Shown: positions 54,117 to 63,036 of the stretch, in pieces | How positions within the stretch are numbered: the stretch's first letter is position 1 | Layout: every line of letters starts with the position of its first letter | DNA from: Devosia sp. Root685 | GTDB lineage: Bacteria; Pseudomonadota; Alphaproteobacteria; Rhizobiales; Devosiaceae | Direction of reading: 5' to 3' | DNA length: 64,000 bases | Assembly (NCBI RefSeq): GCF_001427875.1 | Contig: NZ_LMHK01000001.1 | Coordinates: forward strand, 2,871-66,870 | Translations under genes and position numbers: made by a program | The notes under the pieces: model-generated | Databases searched by the model: none | Seen by the model: the letters and a program-made list of their open reading frames with translations, nothing else | What the model was told of the DNA's origin: nothing

Positions 54117-56093
54117 TTAGAGCGTGATGCGGTAGACGCCAAAACCGTCGGCGTTGGTTTCGCCTGTGGCCTCGATCTTGACGGCGGTGACGTCGGCTAC
54201 GTGGTCGGCGGCTTTCGGGCCCGTCGCGAAGAGGACGGTGGTGTCCGGAATGGGAGCCAGCGACCAGTTGCTGTCGGCCTTGGGGTTGATCGTGCCGTTT
54301 TCGATGATGAAACGCACGATGATGTCGCGATTGGTATCGGGACCCTTGAAGACGATCACGTCCGAATTGATGTTCGGGAAGGTGCCGCCGCCGCCGGCGC
54401 GGTAGTTGTTGGTGGCAACCACGAATTTCTGGGCCGGATCGATCGGCTTGCCGTCATAGGCGAGGTCGACGATGCGGTTGGCGTCGGGGTTCGGCTCTTC
54501 CTTGCCGTCCGAGGAATATTTGGAGGGCTGGGTCAGGTCGATCTTGTAGGTGACGCCGTCGATCACGTCGAAATTGTAGGACGGGAAATCGAGGTTGATG
54601 AGTTCGGCGTCTTTGGCGCCGGGCTCGATCTGGTTGAAGATGCCGGCCGAGCGTTCGAGCCAGTTCTTCACATCGGCGCCGGTGATGACAACGGCCTGGA
54701 TGGTGTTGGGATAGAGATAGAGATCGGCGACGTTCTTGATGGCGACGGGGCCAACGGGCACGTCGGTATAGTAATCCGGGCCGCCGCGACCGCCGGACTT
54801 GAAGGGAGCGGCAGCCGAGAGGATCGGCAGGCTTTCCCATTCGGTGCCCTTCATCATCTGCTCGATGTACCAGGTCTGGGCCTGGCTGACGATCTGGACG
54901 GAGGGATCGTCGGCGACGAGAGCGAAGTAGGAATAGAGCGGAGCGGAGGTTTCGCCGACGGCGCGACGGATATAGTCGAGCGTTTCTTCGTGCTCGTGGG
55001 TGACTTCGGTGACGATATCGGCTTCGTCCTCGACGAGAGCTTTGACCTTACCGTCGACGCGCTCGAAGATCGGGCGGGCTTCGGAAGTGTGCGAGGCAAT
55101 GGTCCACTTGCCGCTCGCATCCTGCTCGAGCAGCAGGTCGATGAGGCCCATATGGCTACCCCAGAAGCCGGGCATGACGGCGGGTTTGCCGTTGAGCGTC
55201 CCGGCGGTGACATCGGCGCCCTCGACGTCTTCATAGTCAGGGCCGGGGAAGACGAGGTGCTGGTGGCCGGTGAGGACCACGTCGATGCCTTCGACGGCTG
55301 CGAGCTGGAGCGAGGCGTTTTCGGCGCCGGTGGTCTGATCGGCGGCAATGCCGGAATGGGAGAGGGCGATGATGATATCGGCGCCTTCTTCCTTCATCTT
55401 GGGCACATAGGCCTTGGCGGTTTCGACGATATCGCGGGTGTTGACCTTACCGGTCAGGTGGGTCGCGTCCCAGGTCATGATCTGGGGTGGCAGGAAGCCG
55501 ATGAGGCCGACCTTGATGGTCTTGGTGGCGCCGGAGCCGTCAGTCAGTTCCTTTTCGACGATGCGATAGGGCGCGACATAGGTTTCGTCGCTCAGCACGT
55601 CGGCTGCGAGGTCGCCGCGCACGAGATTGGCGGAGACGAAGGGGAAGGTGGCGCCCTCGAGCGCCTTGTCGAGGAATTCGAGGCCGTAGTTGAATTCGTG
55701 ATTGCCGAGGGTCGCGGCTTCATAGCCGAGGGTGTTCATGGCGGCGATGATCGGGTGCACATTGCCATCGAGGCCCTTTTCATAGGCGATATAGTCGCCC
55801 ATCGGGTTGCCCTGGATGATGTCGCCATTGTCGAGCAGCATGGAATTGCCGGCTTCGGCGCGGATGCCTTCAATCAGGGTCGCGGTGCGCGCCAGGCCCA
55901 TCGTGTCGTTGGGAGCGTCGGCGTAATAGTCATAGGCCAAGGCCGCGACATGCAGGTCGGTGGTCTCGATGATGCGCAGATGCGCCTGGTTGGCTTGCGC
56001 CTGGACCGCAAAGGGGTGCATCGCCGCGATCGCTCCTAGACTGGCGGAGCCGGCAAGAAAGCTGCGGCGAGAAATCTTTGGAAGAAAATTCAT
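54117..56093 (-). CDS. Tat-exported 2',3'-cyclic phosphodiesterase/3'-nucleotidase (CpdB-like)
   Basis: A 658-residue periplasmic esterase of the 5'-nucleotidase/CpdB family. A twin-arginine signal peptide ([20 protein letters not shown]) precedes a metallophosphatase domain ([55 protein letters not shown]) and a C-terminal nucleotidase domain (NIDLPFDYL-type region near [16 protein letters not shown]). The start at 56093 has GGAG. It lies next to the RNase T2 gene, which releases 2',3'-cyclic nucleotides, so the two could form an RNA-scavenging pair. Confidence 0.88.
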   Translation of the reverse strand: MNFLPKISRRSFLAGSASLGAIAAMHPFAVQAQANQAHLRIIETTDLHVAALAYDYYADAPNDTMGLARTATLIEGIRAEAGNSMLLDNGDIIQGNPMGDYIAYEKGLDGNVHPIIAAMNTLGYEAATLGNHEFNYGLEFLDKALEGATFPFVSANLVRGDLAADVLSDETYVAPYRIVEKELTDGSGATKTIKVGLIGFLPPQIMTWDATHLTGKVNTRDIVETAKAYVPKMKEEGADIIIALSHSGIAADQTTGAENASLQLAAVEGIDVVLTGHQHLVFPGPDYEDVEGADVTAGTLNGKPAVMPGFWGSHMGLIDLLLEQDASGKWTIASHTSEARPIFERVDGKVKALVEDEADIVTEVTHEHEETLDYIRRAVGETSAPLYSYFALVADDPSVQIVSQAQTWYIEQMMKGTEWESLPILSAAAPFKSGGRGGPDYYTDVPVGPVAIKNVADLYLYPNTIQAVVITGADVKNWLERSAGIFNQIEPGAKDAELINLDFPSYNFDVIDGVTYKIDLTQPSKYSSDGKEEPNPDANRIVDLAYDGKPIDPAQKFVVATNNYRAGGGGTFPNINSDVIVFKGPDTNRDIIVRFIIENGTINPKADSNWSLAPIPDTTVLFATGPKAADHVADVTAVKIEATGETNADGFGVYRITL

Positions 56094-56370
56094 CTGATGA
56101 TCTCCAAGTGAAATGCCAGGAAGCCTGGGGCCGAAAATCCCGAGTGGCCGGCTGGCCCGGCTTCTCAAGCGCTTCCTCTCCCGGGAAGCGGCCTCGACAT
56201 GCCCGCGTTCGGTGACGGTGGCATGACAGCGGCGGGGGAGACGCTATGAAGTTTTTACCGAGTGGTCAATTTATGACGGTTCGATGACGATGGTCTTTTT
56301 GGCGCCTCGTGCAACCCGTTTCAATTGTTTCGGCTTGTTGCTACCAAAGACGTGAATATGGAGGGCCGTC

Positions 56371-57279
56371 ATGAAGTGGCGTGGTCGGGAACGCAGCAGC
56401 AATATCGAGGATCGTCGCGGACAGGCGGGCGGCTTTGGCGGGCCTTCGCTCGGGCGCAGCGGCGGCATCCGCATTCCCACCGGCGGTGGGTCGCGCGGGG
56501 GGATTGGCGGGGTCATCGGCATCATCGTGGTGCTGGGCATCATCTGGATGGTGACGGGCCAGAACCCGCTGGACTCGCTGACGGGCGGATCGAGCACCGG
56601 GACCTCGAGCGCATCGTCGCAACAGCTTCCAACGGAAGGCCAGGATGAACTCGTCGATTTCGTCGGCGTGGTGGTCAAGGAAACCGAGGATCTCTGGACC
56701 GAGGTTTTTGCCAGTGCAGGTGAGGATTATCCCGAGCCGCCGGTGGTGATTTTCAGCGGCCAGACCAATTCGGGCTGTGGCGTTGCCGATGCGCGGACGG
56801 GGCCGTTCTATTGCCCGGTCGATTCCAAGGTCTATATCGACCTGAGTTTTTACGACGAACTGCACCGCAAGTTTGGTGCGCCGGGCGATTTTGCGCAGGC
56901 CTATGTGCTTGCCCACGAGGTCGGGCACCATGTGCAGAATCTCACGGGTGTGCTGCCCGAATTCAACCGCCGCCGCCAGAGCATGAGCGAGGAACAGGCC
57001 AATGCCTATTCGGTGCGGGTGGAATTGCAGGCAGATTGCTATGCGGGCGTTTGGGCCAATTATGCCGGCCAGAAGAACCTGCTCGATTCCGGCGATATCG
57101 AAGAGGCGTTGAATGCGGCCGAGCAGATCGGCGACGATACGCTGCAAAAGCGCATGCAGGGCTTTGCGGTGCCCAAGACCTTCAACCACGGTACTTCGGC
57201 GCAGCGGCAAACCTGGTTCGAGCGAGGCTATAAGGCGGGTGACCCGAACGAGTGCGATACGTTCTCGGGGAATGTCTGA
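56371..57279 (+). CDS. Neutral zinc metallopeptidase (YpfJ/KPN_02809 family)
   Basis: A 302-residue inner membrane protein. The N-terminal Gly/Arg-rich stretch MKWRGRERSSNIEDRRGQ is typical of the family. One transmembrane helix (GGVIGIIVVLGIIWMVTG, about 50-67) is followed by a periplasmic metalloprotease domain with HEVGHH (about 188-193) and a downstream Glu in LQADCYAGVWA. Two conserved Cys pairs (GCGVADARTGPFYCP, QADCYAG) are visible. The substrate is unknown. Confidence 0.88.
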   Translation: MKWRGRERSSNIEDRRGQAGGFGGPSLGRSGGIRIPTGGGSRGGIGGVIGIIVVLGIIWMVTGQNPLDSLTGGSSTGTSSASSQQLPTEGQDELVDFVGVVVKETEDLWTEVFASAGEDYPEPPVVIFSGQTNSGCGVADARTGPFYCPVDSKVYIDLSFYDELHRKFGAPGDFAQAYVLAHEVGHHVQNLTGVLPEFNRRRQSMSEEQANAYSVRVELQADCYAGVWANYAGQKNLLDSGDIEEALNAAEQIGDDTLQKRMQGFAVPKTFNHGTSAQRQTWFERGYKAGDPNECDTFSGNV

Positions 57280-57359
57280 ATTATGGCTGACGCGCGATGG
57301 GGTAGCCGCGGGACATAAGGTTAGCTAAACCGGGCCGGTCTTTATGCGTTGGCCGGCCC

Positions 57360-58901
57360 ATGATCCCAAGAATCCTTCATTTTACCTGGAAATCCGAACA
57401 GCTTCCGCGCCAGATGCAGGCCTACTACGATGCCTGGCGCCGGTTGCATCCGGACTGGGAGATTCGTCTCTGGACCGACGAGGCGATGAGGGCCTTCGTG
57501 GCAGAGATCTATCCTGGTTTTCTCGCCACATATGACGCCTATCCCAAGATGATCCAGAGGGCGGATTCTTTCCGCTATCTGGTGCTGGGCGCTTTGGGCG
57601 GTGTTTATGCCGATCTCGATGTCGAGCCTTTCCAGTCAGTTGAAGGGTTGCTGAATTACGAGTGTTTCCTAGGCATTGAGCCGCTCGAGCACATATTTCC
57701 GGATCGACACCATCAAGGGGTGCCGTTTCTCCTGACCAATGCCTTCATGGGGTCGGTGCCGGGGCATCGGTTGTGGCTTGATATCATTGCTAGAATGCCT
57801 GATCTGGTGGATCAGGAAACCTTCTATTCCACCGGGCCGTCCATGGTTACGGCGTCGGTGCTCAGGCTGCAGAAGGAAGATCGCCCGATCCTGTTGTCGC
57901 CGATGGTCTGGTCGCCGCTACTGGCGGATGGCCGCAAGACGCGCTCTGACGCCGAAGCCATCGCGTTGCTGGAGCCGATCGGTACCGTTGTGCCCGCGAC
58001 GAGTGGTTCGCTTGTTTCCCATGTCTGGATGACCACCTGGGTGCCCTGGCACAAGCGGGGCAACAGATTTGCTCCTATTCTGCAGGTCCCCACGGCCATC
58101 AAGTGGGCGTGGCGGCAGATGGCCAATCCGGCCGTGGCCAAGGTGGTTATCTCCGATCCGCTGCAGCTTTATGCCAATCAAGTCATCGTACCGACGGACG
58201 AACGGCCACAGGTTCACGTTGCGGTGCGGCTGGGGAAGCGAGATCTGTCGCCGGCTCTCTCGGCGGCGCTGGCCGCTCTCGACTATCCTCGGGATCGGCT
58301 GACCTTTGCAGTCCATATTTCTGCCGACGCCCACCGAGGGGACGTGGCCGCAATGCTTGAGCGGAGCGGATTGCAGGCGGAGATCGTGACCGGCGATCTC
58401 TCGTCTTCAGCGGCGCGGGACAATGCCATTCTGGATGGGTTCGCGGCTGATAGAGACTATCTGTTGCTGGTCGATGGGGCGGTGACTGCTATTCCGGCCG
58501 ATGCGATCCAGCGCATGCTTGGCGCCGGGCTTCCTGTGACGGCCGCCAACGTGGTCGATGAAACGGGAGCGCCGGGGGATGACCAGCTTTTCCGCTACGA
58601 GAAAGCTGCGCCTTTCAAAGTGCTCTACAAGGATGGCGGGCGGGATGGCGTGGTGCGCCGAGACAAGGGGTTCCGCACCTATTTGGGCCATCAGAAGGTT
58701 TTCGCGCTGTTGCCGCTCGATGGGGTGGGGGAGAGTTTCGTGCTCATTGCACGGGCGGTTATCGACGCCGGTGTGCGCTTTGCCGAGACGCCTTACAAAC
58801 TACATCTGGGCGCCGAAGCCTTCGGCATTATGGCGCGGGACAAGGGTTTTGAGGTCTGTGGTCTGACCGACCTCGAAGTCGTCCGGCAGAGGTCGAGCTA
58901 A
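57360..58901 (+). CDS. GT32 glycosyltransferase fused to a second glycosyltransferase-like domain
   Basis: A 513-residue protein. Residues 1-250 form a GT32 (Och1-like) domain: IPRILHFTWKSEQLPRQMQA, RYLVLGALGGVYADLDVEPF with the DxD at 85-87. Residues about 280-510 look like a second sugar-nucleotide-dependent domain (DYLLLVDGAVTAIPADAIQR, RMLGAGLPVTAANVVDETGA, RRDKGFRTYLGHQKVF), vaguely like the Anp1/GT62 group but with DGA where a DxD is expected. No membrane segment. It may glycosylate an extracellular polysaccharide. Acceptor and donor unknown. Confidence 0.75.
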   Translation: MIPRILHFTWKSEQLPRQMQAYYDAWRRLHPDWEIRLWTDEAMRAFVAEIYPGFLATYDAYPKMIQRADSFRYLVLGALGGVYADLDVEPFQSVEGLLNYECFLGIEPLEHIFPDRHHQGVPFLLTNAFMGSVPGHRLWLDIIARMPDLVDQETFYSTGPSMVTASVLRLQKEDRPILLSPMVWSPLLADGRKTRSDAEAIALLEPIGTVVPATSGSLVSHVWMTTWVPWHKRGNRFAPILQVPTAIKWAWRQMANPAVAKVVISDPLQLYANQVIVPTDERPQVHVAVRLGKRDLSPALSAALAALDYPRDRLTFAVHISADAHRGDVAAMLERSGLQAEIVTGDLSSSAARDNAILDGFAADRDYLLLVDGAVTAIPADAIQRMLGAGLPVTAANVVDETGAPGDDQLFRYEKAAPFKVLYKDGGRDGVVRRDKGFRTYLGHQKVFALLPLDGVGESFVLIARAVIDAGVRFAETPYKLHLGAEAFGIMARDKGFEVCGLTDLEVVRQRSS

Positions 58902-58903
58902 GG

Positions 58904-59218
58904 TTAGAGACCGAAGGCGTGGCGGCAGAGCATGGCGGTCGCCCAGCCGGCAGCCAGCATGATCAGGCCGGGATATTTGAGGCTGACGACGAGCGCCACC
59001 AGCATGGCGAGTTTTATGTCGAGCCCGCCGTTGAAGAAGGCGGGGGCGCAGAGTGTCGTCAGCACCGCGGCCGGGACGGCATTGAGTGCGGCTTCGAGGC
59101 GCGGGGGAATGGTGCTCATGCGGGTGATGAGCACATAGCCGCCCACCCGCGTCAGATAGGTGGCGACGGCGGCGGCGATGATCAGCCAGGCGGTTGCGGG
59201 ATCGAGCGCGAAGTTCAT
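58904..59218 (-). CDS. azlD: AzlD branched-chain amino acid exporter subunit
   Basis: A 104-residue membrane protein with three to four helices: WLIIAAAVATYLTRVGGYVL, FFNGGLDIKLAMLVALVVSL, LIMLAAGWATAMLCRHAFGL. The TRVGGYVL and PAAVLTTLCAP segments fit AzlD. The start overlaps the azlC stop by four bases. With AzlC it exports branched-chain amino acids. Confidence 0.88.
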   Translation of the reverse strand: MNFALDPATAWLIIAAAVATYLTRVGGYVLITRMSTIPPRLEAALNAVPAAVLTTLCAPAFFNGGLDIKLAMLVALVVSLKYPGLIMLAAGWATAMLCRHAFGL

Positions 59219-59931
59219 GAGTGCCCAGCCTTTGCGGTTTTAGTGCCGGGCGGCGGCGAGAGGGGCAGAAGAGCGGCGACGAGAACGCCGAAGGCGGCGC
59301 CGATGCTCACATGCCAGGGCGAGCCGACGAACTGGTAGCCGAGGACCGAGCCGATGAAACTGGCGGCGACAACCGGATAAAAGCCGGGCTTACGGCGGAA
59401 GCCGACGACGATGCCGAGGAAATAGAGCGGCAGCAACACGTCTATGGCCCAGACGCGCGGATCACCAATCATCGAGCCGAAAGCCGCGCCGATCACGCTG
59501 AAGGTCAGCCAGGGCACATAGATGACGGCTGCGAAGGCGAGATACCATTCGAGCGTGATGGTCTTGCCGCTTTCGGCGCGGCGCACGGTTTCGGCAAACT
59601 GCGGATCGATGAGCAGGAAGAAGGCAAGGAGCTTCTGGCCCAGCGAGAAATGCGTGAGGTAGCGGGTGAGCGCGGCCGAATAGAGCACGTGGCGGAAATT
59701 GACCGCAAAGATCGAGAGCACCACCAGCCAGGCGGCGACGTACTGGCCGAAAAGCTCGATGCCGACCAGCTGGCTGGCACCGGCATAGACGGTGGCGCTC
59801 ATGAGCGCCACTTCTGGAAGGTTTAAGCCGTTATCGACGGCGACGGCGCCGAAAAGTACGGCGAAGGGAGCGGAGGACAGCGCAACGATAGCCCCGCCCT
59901 TGAAACCCTCAACGATCTCGTTGCGGTTCAT
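59215..59931 (-). CDS. azlC: AzlC branched-chain amino acid exporter subunit
   Basis: A 238-residue inner membrane protein of seven or so helices. ALMSATVYAGASQLVGIELF and VNFRHVLYSAALTRYLTHFS are AzlC signatures. Its ATG directly abuts the carA stop, so carA-azlC-azlD form one unit. Co-regulation of amino acid export with carbamoyl phosphate synthesis would be unusual and is inferred only from spacing. Confidence 0.9.
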   Translation of the reverse strand: MNRNEIVEGFKGGAIVALSSAPFAVLFGAVAVDNGLNLPEVALMSATVYAGASQLVGIELFGQYVAAWLVVLSIFAVNFRHVLYSAALTRYLTHFSLGQKLLAFFLLIDPQFAETVRRAESGKTITLEWYLAFAAVIYVPWLTFSVIGAAFGSMIGDPRVWAIDVLLPLYFLGIVVGFRRKPGFYPVVAASFIGSVLGYQFVGSPWHVSIGAAFGVLVAALLPLSPPPGTKTAKAGHS

Positions 59932-61137
59932 TTACGCCGCAGGCGCCTGGTGCTCGGGCCACTCGGCAATACCCTTTTCCTTGCGCACCAGATTGAGGAA
60001 GCGGGTGAAGAGGTAGTGGCTATCCTGCGGGCCGGGGCTGGCCTCGGGGTGATACTGCACCGAGAAGATCGGCTTGCCATCGACGGCAAGGCCGGCATTG
60101 GAGCCGTCAAAAAGCGAGATGTGGGTCTGGGTGACGCCGGCGGGCAGGGTCTCGGCGTCCACGGCAAAGCCATGGTTCATCGAGGTGATTTCCACCTTGC
60201 CGGTGGTCAGGTCCTTGACCGGATGATTGGCGCCGTGGTGGCCCTGATGCATCTTGGAGGTCGTGCCGCCGAGAGCGAGGCCGAGAAGTTGGTGGCCAAG
60301 GCAGATGCCGAACATCGGCTTGCCCGACTCCATCAGCTTCTGGATGGTCGGGACGGCATATTTGCCGGTCGCGGCCGGATCGCCAGGGCCGTTGGAGAGG
60401 AAGATGGCGTCGGGGCTATGGGCGAGGACGTCGGCGGCCGTGGCGGTGGCGGGCACGACGGTGACCTTGGCGCCCTGATCGGCGAGGCAGCGCAGGATAT
60501 TGCGCTTGGCGCCGTAATCGATGGCGACGACATGGAAATCGGGCTTGTCGAGGGTGCCATAGCCCTTGTTCCACTGCCAGCTGGTCTGGTCCCAGTGATA
60601 GGTCTGGGCCGTGGTAACTTCCTTGGCGAGGTCGAGGCCTTCAAGGCCCGGGAAGGCGCTCAGTTCGGCCTTGATGGAGCCTTCATCGAAATGGCCGGTC
60701 GGCTCGTGGGCGATGACGCCGTTGGGCATGCCGTGTTCGCGAATGCGGGCGGTGAGGGCGCGGGTGTCGATGCCGGCGATGCCGATGATGTTGCGCTTCT
60801 TGAGCCAGGCATCGAGCTTTTCGGCGGCGCGGTAGTTCGAGGGATTGGTGATGTCGGCCTTGAGGACGACGCCGCGCACGCCCGAGAGGGCGGCCATGTT
60901 CACCGTTTCGATATCTTCGTCGTTGGTGCCGACATTGCCGATATGGGGGAAAGTGAAGGTGATGATCTGGCCGGCATAGGAGGGGTCGGTGAGGACTTCC
61001 TGATATCCGGTCATGGCGGTGTTGAAGCAGACTTCGCCGGCGGCGTGGCCGACCGCACCGATGCCATGGCCCTCAAGGCGCGTGCCGTCAGCCAGAATAA
61101 GAACTGCGGTCGCGGGGGATTGCTGCCAGCCGGTCAC
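59932..61137 (-). CDS. carA: Carbamoyl-phosphate synthase small subunit (glutaminase)
   Basis: A 401-residue amidotransferase providing ammonia to CarB. The N-terminal half opens VLILADGTRLEGHGIGAVGH with CFNTAMTGYQEVLTDPSYAG. The class I glutaminase domain holds the catalytic Cys in FGICLGHQLLGLA and a His-Glu pair in VQYHPEASPGP. The start is taken as GTG at 61137, with GGAG upstream, because no ATG fits. A longer frame to 61485 is not supported. carB lies 18.6 kb away. Confidence 0.93.
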   Translation of the reverse strand: MTGWQQSPATAVLILADGTRLEGHGIGAVGHAAGEVCFNTAMTGYQEVLTDPSYAGQIITFTFPHIGNVGTNDEDIETVNMAALSGVRGVVLKADITNPSNYRAAEKLDAWLKKRNIIGIAGIDTRALTARIREHGMPNGVIAHEPTGHFDEGSIKAELSAFPGLEGLDLAKEVTTAQTYHWDQTSWQWNKGYGTLDKPDFHVVAIDYGAKRNILRCLADQGAKVTVVPATATAADVLAHSPDAIFLSNGPGDPAATGKYAVPTIQKLMESGKPMFGICLGHQLLGLALGGTTSKMHQGHHGANHPVKDLTTGKVEITSMNHGFAVDAETLPAGVTQTHISLFDGSNAGLAVDGKPIFSVQYHPEASPGPQDSHYLFTRFLNLVRKEKGIAEWPEHQAPAA

Positions 61138-61321
61138 GGTCGGTCTCCATGCTTGGTTCGTCGGATCGCGTGCGAAGGTGGCGGCGAAAGCCGCTACGGT
61201 GCTGCGAGGTATGTCGGTTGAGGCCTCGTCATAGAAGGCCAAGGCGCAGAGCGCAAGTGGCGCGTCCAGCGTTTCATGCCTATATGGGGACAACAAATTG
61301 CATGGCAAGGAGCACATCAAG

Positions 61322-61780
61322 ATGCGCGAAACGATCAGCGAAGGCCTGAAAACTGCCCTCAAGGCCCGCGACCAAAGGCGTACCGGCACTTTACGCGCCA
61401 TCAATGCGGCCGTTGGGGATCGCGATATCGCCAATCGCGGCGACGGCAAGGGTCCGGCGACGAATGACGAAGTGTTGGCGATCATCCAGAAGATGGTGAA
61501 GCAGCGCGAAGAGAGCTTTGCGATCTATGCGCAGGCCGGGCGCGCCGACCTTGCGACTGTGGAAAAAGAAGAGATCGATATTCTCAACGAGTTCCTGCCC
61601 AAGCCGTTGAGCGAGGAAGAAGTGGCGACTGCCATCGAGGCAGCGATTGCCGCGAGCGGCGCCGAGGGTCCCAAGGACATGGGCAAGGTGATCGCAGCGC
61701 TCAAGGTCAGCTATCCGGGCCGGATCGACTTCGGCAAGGTCAGCGGGCAGGTGCGGAACGCGCTGGCTGCGAAGGGCTGA
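61322..61780 (+). CDS. GatB/YqeY domain protein
   Basis: A 152-residue helical protein. MRETISEGLKTALKARDQRRTG, EEKEEIDILNEFLPKPLSEEEV-like sequence (KEEIDILNEFLPKPLSEEE) and MGKVIAALKVSYPGRIDFGK match the stand-alone YqeY family, related to the C-terminus of GatB. Its role in tRNA amidation is unproven. GGAGC precedes the ATG at 61322. It is divergent from carA. Confidence 0.9.
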   Translation: MRETISEGLKTALKARDQRRTGTLRAINAAVGDRDIANRGDGKGPATNDEVLAIIQKMVKQREESFAIYAQAGRADLATVEKEEIDILNEFLPKPLSEEEVATAIEAAIAASGAEGPKDMGKVIAALKVSYPGRIDFGKVSGQVRNALAAKG

Positions 61781-61783
61781 GGC

Positions 61784-62932
61784 TCAGGCCACCAACCTCA
61801 AGGTGGCGAGCCGGACCTGGTTCCGGCCGCCATTTTTGGCCTGGTAGAGGGCCGCGTCGGCGCGGTTGAGAAGGGCCGAGAAGTCTTCGTCCGTGGCCGG
61901 GATGGCGAGGCCGATGCTGACCGTCGCGATGAGGCCCTTGTCGTCGATGGCGACGGCCAGATCGGCGAAGGCCTGGCGGATGCGTTCGGCGATGGCCTGC
62001 GCCGTTTCCTGGTCGATGTCGATGAGGACGACGCAGAATTCCTCTCCCCCGATACGGGAGGCGACGTCGCTGGTTCGCAGTTCCTGGCGCAGGACATCGG
62101 CGAAACGTTCGAGGACGCGATCGCCCTGGGCGTGGCCGAAGCGGTCGTTGACCTGCTTGAAATGGTCTAGGTCGAACATCAATACCGCGATGCTGCTGGG
62201 CTGCCTGGTCGCGCCGAAGCGATCAAAGAGCGCGCGGCGATTGAGAACGCCGGTCAGAGAATCAGTGTTGGCTTCGGTGTGGTGGCGGTGGGCGGCGCGG
62301 GCATAGTGGAGCGTTAGGGTCAGCGCGCCGATGCCGGTCAGGCCGACCAGCGACATGATGGAATTGAAGTCCTCGGCCCAATTCTTGGGCGGCTCGGTGA
62401 TTACCCAGCGGCCTTCGGCCAGCAAAACGGCTGCGCAGGCGAGGAATGAGAGGGCTGTGATGCAATAGAGAATCGCGTTGGCATTGAGCGCCAGGTGAGG
62501 GTGATCCTTGCTGCGCCAATGCTCGACTGCGCAAAGCACGAGAATGACGGCCGCCAGCAGGTTGAGGAGCGCAGTGCCCAATCCCGTCAATCCCATGAGA
62601 AAGGGAATGGCGATGGCGATCACGGAAACAGTGCCAACGATGATCGGTGGACGATAACTGGTGGCCATATCCCGGAAGCGGCGCGCCCCGGCATAGACGA
62701 AGCTGAAACCGATCAGGATCATCGTATAGGGCACCAAGTGCTGGGCGTAGCCATAAGCGCCGTTGCCCAGGCCCAGGAGCATGACGGCGAAAACCACCAT
62801 TGCCATGCCGATGGCGCCAAGCACGAGATAGGTCTCGGAACGGGCATTGAGCCAGCCGATGAGCAAGGCGACCAGCAGCGATGCGCTCGAAAACGCGATG
62901 CCGATCAGCAATGTGGCATTGTCGATGACCAT
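61784..62932 (-). CDS. Membrane diguanylate cyclase (GGDEF)
   Basis: A 382-residue protein. Six to seven hydrophobic segments (about 1-210) are followed by a GGDEF domain (about 215-375): TDSLTGVLNRRALFD, DLDHFKQVNDRFGHAQGDRV, and the active site GGEEF in SRIGGEEFCVVLIDID. The product-inhibition I-site RTSD lies five residues upstream of GGEEF. It probably makes cyclic di-GMP under product feedback. It is convergent with the YqeY gene and sits three bases from it. Confidence 0.92.
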   Translation of the reverse strand: MVIDNATLLIGIAFSSASLLVALLIGWLNARSETYLVLGAIGMAMVVFAVMLLGLGNGAYGYAQHLVPYTMILIGFSFVYAGARRFRDMATSYRPPIIVGTVSVIAIAIPFLMGLTGLGTALLNLLAAVILVLCAVEHWRSKDHPHLALNANAILYCITALSFLACAAVLLAEGRWVITEPPKNWAEDFNSIMSLVGLTGIGALTLTLHYARAAHRHHTEANTDSLTGVLNRRALFDRFGATRQPSSIAVLMFDLDHFKQVNDRFGHAQGDRVLERFADVLRQELRTSDVASRIGGEEFCVVLIDIDQETAQAIAERIRQAFADLAVAIDDKGLIATVSIGLAIPATDEDFSALLNRADAALYQAKNGGRNQVRLATLRLVA

Positions 62933-63036
62933 TCGAGCACCCGACCGCTATGGCCTCTCTTAGCGGCCAAAGATACAACGCCCCCTTACAGAGAAGCTGC
63001 AATTGTATCCATCGGCGATCACAGTTTTAGGGTGAT

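Noticed and set aside
54201..56039. 612-codon open frame on the plus strand opposite CpdB
   Set aside because: It is Gly/Val/Asp-rich with no domain and mirrors a clear CpdB gene on the other strand. Long antisense frames are expected at high GC.
59932..61485. 116-codon N-terminal extension of carA
   Set aside because: Exceeds the normal CarA length and runs into the divergent gene's promoter and start; GTG 61137 has GGAG and fits the family start.
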